Part shown: one piece after another, positions 45,454 to 54,539 of the stretch
Position numbering within the stretch: position 1 is the stretch's first letter
How the letters are laid out: each line of letters begins with the position of its first letter
Assembly (NCBI RefSeq): GCF_025602895.1
Contig: NW_026516204.1
Span: forward strand, 62,001-126,000
Length of the DNA: 64,000 nt
From: Polychytrium aggregatum
Taxonomy: Eukaryota; Chytridiomycota; Chytridiomycetes; Polychytriales
Direction: 5' to 3'
The notes under the pieces: generated by a model
Seen by the model: the letters and a program-made list of their open reading frames with translations, nothing else
What the model was told of the DNA's origin: nothing
Database searches by the model: none
Translations under genes and position numbers: made by a program

Positions 45454-48400
45454 TCAGGGCTCCGACTGTCCCCAGAGATCGCGGGCCTGGTCTTCGTCTT
45501 TGAACCGACCACGCTGCTCCCAGTACGATCCGGGCAAGTACCGCCACACTCGATCGGTCGAGTTCGTCGGCGAGGCCGCACTCGCCGTACTTTCCCGGCC
45601 CTGCGTATCGGTAGCGCCAGCCCCAACACCAACACCAGCACCAACATCCACGCTACCCGTCGATGCTGCAGCTTCGGTGTGCACGGGCTCGAAGAATCGA
45701 GGCGTCCACTTTTGACCTTGCGCCTCGAGCTCCTTGATGTACTCTCGCTGCAGTGCCTCCAGCCGCAGTTTCTCCATCTCGGACTCGTCCGCCAGTCCGT
45801 TCTCGTACATGCGCTGATCGGTGCGGTATCGCGAGTCAGTCTTGGGAATCACACCTTCGAGGCTTGGGTGTAACTCTGCGGACAACACCGATGGAGAATG
45901 GGTTTACATGAGTGGGTTTGGCTCGTGCCGCCGCATCCGTCGCCACGAGCAGGAACAGCGAAAGTTGATATGTCGCGGCACCAGCGCGGCACCAGCGCGC
46001 ATACCAAGCTCTTCATGACGAGCAACATCGATGCTCCAGTGCAGCGTGAGGGCGATGGCGCCAGGATGGCACCACGATCAAAGGCACAAGCGGCCCAAGT
46101 TCAGGGCTGGCTGAGGCCCTCAGGAGAGTGAATTCATTACCATTGAGCTGCACGGCGTAGTCCGTGAAGCCATACATTTCTTGCGAATGGTTCGGGTTGG
46201 GTCTGCGTCTCCAGAGCACCTCAAGCTGGTTGGGCGTGGATGAATGGAACTTGGCGATGCTGTCGTCCCATTTTCCGCTTTGTATCGCAACCAAGATACG
46301 AGCGATCGGGTCAGCAGTAAGCTTCAATCCCGTATTGTGGATAATCCATACACGGCCACTATGTCGGCTTTGCCCGCCATCCACAGGCACGCGCAGAGTC
46401 ATATCTACAGCTACCGGGGGGACACTCAACGACCAAGATGTCTACTCACCCGATCGAGAGAATCTCCTGCCCATTAGGATCCAGGATCACACCAGTGACC
46501 TCATTCTTGGAGGAAGTAAAGTATCCCGACTCTTTAAACGTAACCTGGCATGTGTACCCTGCCAAAGGGAAAGAGCGTTCCGATCATGGCCGCGGAATCG
46601 TGGTGAGCCAATGCGAGTGCGGCTGCGTGAATCCGGACTTGATGGCACAGCACGTCTGGCCCAAGCAGCAGCAGTATTCGCAGGTCTCTGCATTGTCGAT
46701 CAGGAAAACGGAGGAATGTGGCCGCACCTGTCTTCAAGCTCTTGATGTTCATGATGCCATAGTGCTCCAGATAGCGTGTGCCAGCCAGAATATTTCGCAT
46801 ACATGTCGTCACTGCCGTTGAGAGGAAGGTGTAGGTTTGATAGATGTCAGCTCTTGAACTGCCTGGACTTGATCCCAGCCTCTGTTTGGAAGGGGCGGTC
46901 CTGGCATCGTGGAGCCGCAATAGGAGCAGCAGTGGCAGCAGCAGCAAACAAATGAAAGCGTAAAACATGTTGCGTGGCGGCGCAGCGCAAAAATGAAAGG
47001 TAAGATCGCCCAGCAGAGGGATTTGCAGAGGAGCCGGCCGATGCGCTTGCGGGTTCAGTCGCTTCATCAAGTGGCTTACCCTTGTTCCATTGATAGTGCT
47101 CGCCCAACGCTGGAAATTCGACGTTGACTGATCACACCAACAACCATTCAGTGAGCCGTGTCAAGCACATGTGCAATATGCGCCTGTAAGCACATGTGCA
47201 TACAGAACGACCCATTCGCTCGCATCTGCAGCCAGGACAAAACTCCGCACACAGGCGCGAACTCGGATAGCACCACGACACCGCAACGAACATACCCTGG
47301 CCCAACGGGATGAGCTCCATTGACTTTCCCCAGAACTTTGTTTTGACTTGATTTGACTGGTAAAACACATAGCGTCGCGACTCGGCGTGGCAGGCCATGA
47401 TGTGCGGGTGGTGGCTGACCTTCTCGGAGATGAATCGGAAGCCCTTGTCCTCTCGCACGCACTCATACGTCTCTCCTAGCAGCGGATTGAACTAGAGTCG
47501 AGCAGGCAGAGCGACAAATGGTAAGTCAGCCTCCTGGATTGCACACAACGCCAAGTGTGGATGGTAGATAGAACCGATCCCGCACAGCCCACAGAGGTAA
47601 GATTCCAAGGTCGGCGCATCACTCACGGGTTTGCGTCCTGCACGGAGTATTGTCGAGCCGTAGGCCGAGATCGCAAATGCTGCAACGCAGTTTCAGATAT
47701 TAGGTAAGGTCTGTGTGCTCAACTCAGCACACGGCCCCGACACAGGACAGATCGGTTACTTTTTGACCTGTTTCAACCAGAAAGCCTGAAAGGCCACCAG
47801 CAACCGACGCAGCTGCCTCTTACCAGATATCAGCGCAATGCGATGCACATCGTCCGATGTTTCCGCTGCTTGCTCGAGCAGCTCGGAGTATTCCAACTCC
47901 TCGCAGAGCTTTTGCAGCAAATTGAGCGGCTCGTTCAGAGCGATGGGCATCGCGACTGTCGACAAATCTTTGCCGATCTGTGGGTTTGCACCGTCCGCAG
48001 CCCATTCCGGCCATGCGTATTGAAATACCAAAGATACATCGGACATGGCGACGTTAGTATGCGAATCATCGTGCCTTGGCAGATTCATTCGACACAGGAG
48101 TAATACGGGGCATGATGGTATCGAGACCAAGGCCCAGCTCTCCGTGCATTGCAGCGAGTTCCATCACAGCGTCCTAGAGCTACGTGGTCGGGCCAAGCCA
48201 CGGTGTACTTACATTTTTACGGAGGATAGACATCAGGCTAATATTCTCCATCGAGACCTGAGGTGCCGGCAGGGCAGCACGTCGCTTCATGGGGGGCTGC
48301 TTGAGCTCCGGGAGCGGATCGATAGGCTCAGGCGCCAGTGGCTTCTCCAGTTCGTTATTGGCTAGGTCCTGAGGTTTGATCTCTGGAATATTCGGCAGCT

Positions 48401-51049
48401 GCGCAGGGACCGCAAGAGGGCTTGCCACGAGCTGATCAGCAGGCATGACGATGGCATGGTTGATCATGGGTGAGTATCCGACCATCTTGGGTCCGAGTGA
48501 GCCGTGCGAGTGCGATCGCGCGGCTTTGGGCGACATCACAGGGGTGACGTTCAAGGAGCTATCTTCGGTTGCGTCAAGCTCCTCATATTCGTCGATCTCG
48601 TCAGACTCGTCAATGGACATCTCGCCTTCCTCGGCATCGTAAAAGACATCAGTGTGGCTGACGGATCCAGCGACGCTTTTACGATACGAGGGTGCCGATG
48701 TGGTATGCGCACGGAATGGCAGTACAGGCGTCACCGTTGCGGCCGGAGGAGTGACAATGGCGGCGTTCATGAAGAACTGGGCGATTGAGGCATGCTCGAG
48801 ACCAAACTGCTGACGGATGCGGTTGTTGTCGGCCCAACAGGCCTGCAGAGCAGCATCTGTTTGCTTCAATGTTGCCGAGAGCTGGTTCATTTGAGTCTGT
48901 CGACTGGTTTCGCTGGCTCGTAAGTCGACTGTGCGCGATTTGATCTGGTTCACTTTGTTGAGGATCGAAGTTGAACGCTCGTCCAGAGTACGCAGAGCCG
49001 AGAGAAAGTCTGTCGGTTGTGAAGAGTAAGCTCGGGTGCTGCTGCGACTTGATGACTGCAGTCGCCCGCTGGATGTTGAGCATATACATGGCCCCCATAT
49101 CATACACCACAATTCTGCGAAAGTGCGTGTGGGGAGGCGGAGGCGCCTCGGACAGCGCAACGTCAAGAGCCCTACCAGATGATTGCAAGCCATCTGCTTT
49201 CTGCAGAGACGTCTCAATGGTTTGCTTGACCTGGAAGATTTCGGCCAAAATCTGGGCCAAGTGAGACTCGACAAATTGTTGCAGTTCTTGAGAGGTCTCT
49301 TCCTCGGTCTGCATCACCGAGTTGCGAGGAACCTCGGCGTGGTGCTGGATGGCTGTGATCCACATGAGAAAATCGGGCTTGGAGAGAGCTTTGAAGTGCA
49401 GCAGGTTTTCGCCAGAGTCTACGGACGCATCCCTCGAGGTTAGGTGCAAGTACAGGATAGGGACAGCGATGCGTATCGCGGCGCCCCATGTGGCCGCCAT
49501 CGGCACTCCTTTGGCATCACGCCCTGAGCCATTTCGGCACTCTTGGCACGGGCAGCGCCTCGTCTGTGAATGGAGCTCTTACCAATGTCAATCAACAGAT
49601 GGTCTAGGGCCATGGAGTTGTAATCGCACGGGTTAGCCAACGATGGATAGCCCGCATCTATACTCCTGCCGATTCGCCCACTCGGCCATCAAGTCGCTTG
49701 TCGACGAGTAAGGTGCATCAGGCTGTGCCTCCCAAGCTGTATGGGGTCTGGAGACTCCCAAAACCTTATGGCTGGCTTACCATGGTCCAGGCGGATACTG
49801 GCATTGGTCAAGTCGACGGCTGCGCGCTCCTCGCTGTCAAGATCAGTAGCAGAGGATCAGCACCAACACGACCTCAGCTGCCGATTACTCCAAAGCAAAC
49901 ATATCCATGGTACCTGTCTCGCATGCACCGGTCATCCGAGTTCGGCTTCTTACCTGCCAGGCTGCTTGGCATATTTGAGCACGCCTCCGGTTTCAATTTG
50001 CATCCATCGCTTTGAGAATCCCTGGAGACGCCGGTTTCCCTTCTTCAGAATCCAGCCCTCGGCAGATCGACCCTGGTCTGCTCCGGTCGACACGAGTTTC
50101 TCGCCTTCCTTCAGGGCAACGAAGAATGTCAACTTCTTGGAGGTGTTACTGGGGAGATGAAGTTGTCGTCCGTCCAGGCGAGCCGACCACGAACGATAGA
50201 ACGTCAACATTTCGAGCAGACGGGACATGATCGCAAATGCGACGGAGGCTGACGGGACGGCTCGCAACAACGATAAACCCAACGGCCGCTCTTGCGGCAG
50301 TCATGGTTTCGCATGTCCAAGGCCATACATATGTCTCCAGCCGTTGGGAATCCACGTACAGAGCCAGAGAAGCTACTTACACCGAGAAGGTATTGTCAAA
50401 GATGAGCACACTGTCGCGGACAGAGGTTTAGTTGGTGGTTGAATGGTCCATTTGTCAGAGATAGGAATGGATTGTGAGTGAAGACAGGCATCGGGCAAAC
50501 AAGCCCGCGCTCGCTTGCGCAAAGGCAAACTTGTCGAAGAGGCCGATGCATGAGGATAAGCAGCTGGGACATGCCCACAAGGACGTACTAGACTCCGGGC
50601 TCGGTCACCATGTGGCCGCCCTTGACGGTGTACTTGGAAGAGTCATAGTGGGTGATGGGCAGAATCTCGATTAGGTCCGGATCGATGGCGGTGGTGCTCT
50701 TTCGGGTAGTCCGTCTAGGGTGGTCTGTGGCCTCGTTGAGGCTGTCGGTGCTGGAGGTCGTGCTGGAGGCTCCTGCGGCGTCTCGGGGACGGAGCATCGA
50801 CGTAGAAGCCAGGGTGTCAGCCATCGAGCTGCCGCTTGGAGCGACGAGCGAAGCTCGCTTTGAAGGGGGCGGGTCAGTGAGGCCCGTAAGTGCCAAGCCA
50901 GGTTGAACATCGGATGCGGGCTTCTTGAAGAGCCCAAAAGAGATATTCTTGCCGGCGGTGTGGAAGTTCCAGACCAGCTCGGTGCCGGCTTGCTCGACAA
51001 CGACCGAGTGCTTGAACGAGGCCCTGGCTTTGACAGTGACTTCGTGCAT
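45454..51049 (-). CDS. Oxysterol-binding protein homologue, Osh3 type (GOLD-PH-ORD)
   Basis: Multi-exon, minus strand, start [12 protein letters not shown] at 51049. Domains in order: GOLD-like region ([21 protein letters not shown], then EPGV and VLIFDNTFS across an intron, 51049-50370); PH domain ([20 protein letters not shown] at about 50050, ending [19 protein letters not shown] at about 49380); coiled linker; FFAT-like motif VFYDAEEGE in an acidic stretch at about 48630-48650; ORD from [20 protein letters not shown] (about 48260). Inside the ORD are [41 protein letters not shown], signature [12 protein letters not shown] (about 47410), and the C-terminal [21 protein letters not shown] followed by [19 protein letters not shown]. 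It is a lipid transfer protein at ER contact sites; FFAT binds VAP/Scs2, and the two signature histidines contact PI4P. Several short-exon joins were not resolved. Confidence 0.9.
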
Positions 51050-51842
51050 GGTCGCCTGGGGATGCTTTTGGTCGATGGCGCTGTTGGAGGGTGGCTGCAG
51101 GCCGAGGAATGGCGAACGACAGGGACGACGGATTCAGGCGGCGATGCTGTCAGGGCAATTTCTGGAGCAAGAAGCGATGGCAGCAGCACCAGCAGCAGGA
51201 TATCGAGGGCTTTGTCAGATGCGATGACCCAGGAAGACAGGCGGGTCAATCCAGCAAGGCCACGGTCGACACAGCGAACAAGCCTCGATGGGACGATGAT
51301 GGAAAGCCAGACAACAGGGGGCTTGGCGCAACGGAAACCCGAGGTCAAGTCCTGGTGGCTCTCGAATCGGGATACCGGAGCCATATCGGGCAGTCACTGC
51401 GCTGCTGCATGGCGGACAGACCTGCTGCTGGCCGGAACAACCAAAGGGTCAGCCGGCAGAGAGTGGCTTCGGGTGCCCCCAGGAACTGACGAGGCAGATC
51501 GATGCGGCAGCGAACAAGTACATCTGGGCGGCAAGCGAGCCCAAGGCAGACAAGGTCGGTGTGATTGGGACGGCCGCGATTGGGGCCAGTTGGGTTGCTG
51601 GCACGAAGGAGCAATAGTGCTGAGGGGGATGCAAGGCGCAGACGCAGGAAGGTCGATGACTGAGTGCCTGTGATGACTGTTGAATATCGACACCATCGTA
51701 TGGACACCTGGGTCGAGGAGCATGGATCCGGCCGGGTTTCTGGGTGGTTGTGGGGGGGCTGGGCAGCTGGAGAGAATCGAGTGAACTCAATAGGTCATAG
51801 TGTGCGTGCGCGGAATTCCGATAACGAGCTCGGGTTACACGA
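51050..51842. other. Intergenic between OSBP start and tRNA cluster
   Basis: About 790 bp. Shadow frames only; it should contain the OSBP promoter and the upstream region of the tRNA cluster. No repeats or RNA genes were recognised apart from the tRNAs that follow. Confidence 0.4.
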
Positions 51843-51915
51843 GGGGAATTAGCTCAGATGGTAGAGCGCTCGCTTAGCATGCGAGAGGCACGGGGATCGA
51901 TACCCCGATTCTCCA
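51843..51915 (+). tRNA. tRNA-Ala (AGC)
   Basis: 73 nt, intronless. The acceptor stem GGGGAAT pairs with ATTCTCC (one G-T), with discriminator A. Anticodon AGC is in the loop CTTAGCATG. Box A (TAGCTCAGATGG) and box B (GGATCGATACC) are present. No T-run follows; the next tRNA starts after a 7-nt spacer. Confidence 0.95.
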
Positions 51916-51922
51916 CTCACCC

Positions 51923-51995
51923 GCCCGGCTAGCTCAATCGGTAGAGCGTGAGACTCTTAATCTCAAGGTTGTGGGTTCGACCCCCACGTTGGGCG
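51923..51995 (+). tRNA. tRNA-Lys (CTT)
   Basis: 73 nt, intronless. Acceptor GCCCGGC pairs with GTTGGGC, with discriminator G. The anticodon loop is CTCTTAA with CTT. Box B is GGTTCGACCCC. No terminator follows; the spacer to the next tRNA is 4 nt. Confidence 0.95.
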
Positions 51996-51999
51996 ATCA

Positions 52000-52073
52000 G
52001 CTCCTATGGCGCAATTGGCTAGCGCGTTCGGCTGTTAACCGGAAGGTTGGTGGTTCGAGCCCACCTAGGAGCG
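52000..52073 (+). tRNA. tRNA-Asn (GTT)
   Basis: 74 nt, intronless. Acceptor GCTCCTA pairs with TAGGAGC, with discriminator G. The anticodon loop CTGTTAA contains GTT. Box B is GGTTCGAGCCC. It is followed at once by a T-run. Confidence 0.95.
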
Positions 52074-52074
52074 A

Positions 52075-52080
52075 TTTTTT
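52075..52080 (+). terminator. Pol III terminator of the tRNA cluster
   Basis: Six consecutive T on the coding strand begin 2 nt after the tRNA-Asn gene. This is the only T-run of four or more after any of the three tRNAs, so it likely ends one shared transcript. Confidence 0.75.
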
Positions 52081-52145
52081 GCATACTTATGCAACCCGCT
52101 CGATATTCTGCGTAAGCTCCCTCGAACAGTCTCGGGCAGCCCCGG

Positions 52146-52222
52146 TCATGCGTCGCCATCCGATGCCCGGGAACGCCACCACAATCGCAGACCAGCATGT
52201 CGAGAGCTTCTGCTCCCTGGTG
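52146..52222 (-). pseudogene. Relic of the 3' end of a minus-strand Sel1 paralogue
   Basis: Read on the minus strand, the sequence gives TREQKLSTCWSAI, matching the C-terminus ARDWELSTYWSRKS of the gene ending at 29165. The adjoining GTCGCCATCCGATGCCCGG stretch matches the 3' flank at about 29099-29117. No further Sel1 coding is seen; the homology stops about 90 bp before the shared 5' region of the next Sel1 gene. It is too short to be functional. Confidence 0.55.
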
Positions 52223-52381
52223 ACGTCGGGCAGGGGTGGCGAGTCAGCATCGCCGCCGTGGGAATCGGATCGAATCACAAGCCAACTTGTTTTCATGACC
52301 CGTTTCGGCCTGCTTCGCCGCCTTCTCCCTCATCAGCCCTGCCTGTCTGTCGCTCTGCCCGCTGAGCGCTCCCCACATATC

Positions 52382-53896
52382 ATGGATCTCAATGCCACCA
52401 CTCCCTCTGCCATCGATGCGGCGCTGCTGTCGCCTTCCAGCCACAGCCCTGACATCTTCACCATCGTGTGCTGCAGCGACGGCTTCCAGCTCCAGCTCGA
52501 TTATGCCACCATCCAGACCCTGCTCCAAGTCTGCAAACGGGCCAGACCCCTGCTGAGCGCCAAAGTGAATCGCTTCCGCAGATGGTGCCAGGATGCAGGA
52601 CTGTGTCATCCAGACGGGTCGATGAGGATCGTCCTCACACCGAGCGACCAGATCGCCATCTCGCCTCATTGCGATGAGCAAGTTGCAGCAGACCGATCCT
52701 GGCTCATTGACCAAGCCGACCAAGGCAACGCTGCCGCCTCATTCTTCGTGGCCCGGATCCTCCAAGTCGATCTCGCTGACCGACAGTCCGTAACCGAGCC
52801 CCAAAGGTATGCCGCACGACAGCAGATTTTCCAATATCTGGAAGCATCAGCGAAAACGAACCATCACGGGGCAGGATGCCACTTGGCCGAACATTATCGA
52901 AATGACTATGGATTCCATCGAGACTACGACAAAGCACTTGAATTGTATCGTGACCTCGCAGAGCGTGGACTTGCACAGGCTCAAGTTGGCCTCGGTCGAT
53001 GTTTCGAGAACGGCGAAGGAGTTGACCAAGACTACGAAACTGCCATCAAGTGGTACACCAAGGCTGCGAACCAAGGAAACACCGACGGCAAACTCCGAGT
53101 CGAGTTCCTCCGTGGCTGGTTCTCGCTCGTCGGCCACGGTGCCGAGCAAAGCGACGCCGATGCGCTCAAATGCTGGCAGGAGGTCAGCACACAGTCCTCT
53201 GATCCAGTCATCAAACCCATCGCCACGCACATGGTTGGGTGGATGCACTATCTCGGTCGTGGGACACCCCAAGACAAACAGAAAGGAGTCAAAATCATCC
53301 GTGAGAACGAGTCGGACGAGTTTCCGCTCGGTGAAGAGAGCACGTTCACAGGATATCCAGCCTCCTCCAAGTTACCCGCTGCCCGAAAGTTCCATCAGTT
53401 GTGCCAGTTTGGATCGGCACAGGACTGGCTGTGCAAGCATCTCAAAGCTCTGTGCTTGATCCAAGGATTTGGAACGACCCAAAACAAGGATATGGCAGTG
53501 GAAATCTTCGAACAGCTCGCCAACGACGGCCACAGCGACAGCCAGTATTGGATTGGGGAGCACTACAGCCGTAGCTGGGAAGCATGCCGTGACCAGACCA
53601 AGGCCTTCAAGTGGTTCAGCGCATCTGCAGACCAGGGCAACTCGTATGGGGAGTTTAAGGTTGCAGAGTGCTACTATTATGGAACCGCAGTCGCCAGCGA
53701 CGAGGACAAGGCGGTTGAGTGGTATCGCAAATCGGCCGAGCAAGGCAATCGAAAGGCGCAATATGAACTTGGCGATCTCTATCTGATGGGTATGAGTATT
53801 CCCAAGGACCGCAACGCTGCCGCCGAATGGTTCCTCAAATCCGCCGCGCAAAATTACACACCTGCCTTCTCCAGGATCGAATCCCTAGGCCTGTAA
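52382..53896 (+). CDS. Sel1-repeat protein, copy 3 (504 aa)
   Basis: Single exon. The start MDLNATTPSAIDAALL is shared with copy 1; the frame is open further upstream through the tRNA-proximal sequence, but that part is not protein-like. The N-terminal module is almost identical to copy 1 at DNA level from about 52311 to 52783, covering promoter-proximal sequence too. The Sel1 array contains LGRCFENGEGVDQDYETAIKWY and LRVEFLRGWFSLVGHG. The stretch 52934-53300 is nearly identical to 55510-55160 of the pseudokinase gene, inverted. The C-terminal repeats (KVAECYYYGTAVASDEDKAVEWY) are more diverged. A scaffold role is inferred from the repeats only. Confidence 0.85.
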   Translation: MDLNATTPSAIDAALLSPSSHSPDIFTIVCCSDGFQLQLDYATIQTLLQVCKRARPLLSAKVNRFRRWCQDAGLCHPDGSMRIVLTPSDQIAISPHCDEQVAADRSWLIDQADQGNAAASFFVARILQVDLADRQSVTEPQRYAARQQIFQYLEASAKTNHHGAGCHLAEHYRNDYGFHRDYDKALELYRDLAERGLAQAQVGLGRCFENGEGVDQDYETAIKWYTKAANQGNTDGKLRVEFLRGWFSLVGHGAEQSDADALKCWQEVSTQSSDPVIKPIATHMVGWMHYLGRGTPQDKQKGVKIIRENESDEFPLGEESTFTGYPASSKLPAARKFHQLCQFGSAQDWLCKHLKALCLIQGFGTTQNKDMAVEIFEQLANDGHSDSQYWIGEHYSRSWEACRDQTKAFKWFSASADQGNSYGEFKVAECYYYGTAVASDEDKAVEWYRKSAEQGNRKAQYELGDLYLMGMSIPKDRNAAAEWFLKSAAQNYTPAFSRIESLGL

Positions 53897-54539
53897 TGCC
53901 CACCACGAATATCCAGCGGGTGGCGCCTATGAGACCTCCTGCCCAATATCAGATACAAAATATAGTCAATCCAGAAAGAAACTGGACAGTGTTCGATTCC
54001 TCTGGCATCAAAGCCCCAGTGGCCAGGCGGTGCGATTGTTTCCCGTCCTGGGAGACAATCTCTTTGATTTAGTTGATTTCGGGAAACGTGGCCTTGAACA
54101 TGCCAGTCGATCTCCCGTGGCGACGATCGACTAGTGGCGACGATCGACTAGCGTACCAAGATCATGTTCCTGGCTGGATTGATGTCTCGATGTGGGAACG
54201 CGGTGCACCCAGCTGATACTGCACTGACACACCCTTGCATCGACCTTCCCATTACCGCTTGTTGCTCATCAAGGTGCTCGCTCTTCCACATCAGCGATAT
54301 TTACCACCTGCGCAACGTTCACCTCGTGGCCGTTGTGGATTGTGACTTGACCCGTTCTCTATTCATTGGTCTGGCCGTATTGGGCTCTGATCCATGCGTG
54401 CCCCGCCAGGTCGGCCTGAATAGTTTCAGAGGGGACGCCACAGCACCACAGTATGAAGTCGACAAAATGCTGTTGTATTCAGAATCAAATACAGCATGAT
54501 TTTGCTACTTGCTCGTATGCTCAGCGCTTAGCCAAGGGA
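53897..54539. other. Convergent intergenic region with a TIR-like motif and a short tandem repeat
   Basis: CCAGAAAGAAACTGGACAGT at 53971-53990 resembles the transposon end at 62845. A 17-bp unit, GTGGCGACGATCGACTA, occurs twice in tandem at about 54117-54150. No gene is seen. Confidence 0.5.

Noticed and set aside
51971-52381. N-terminal extension of the Sel1 gene at 52382 through the tRNAs
   Set aside because: The frame is open by chance across tRNA-Lys and tRNA-Asn; the paralogue begins at the equivalent MDLNATT methionine.
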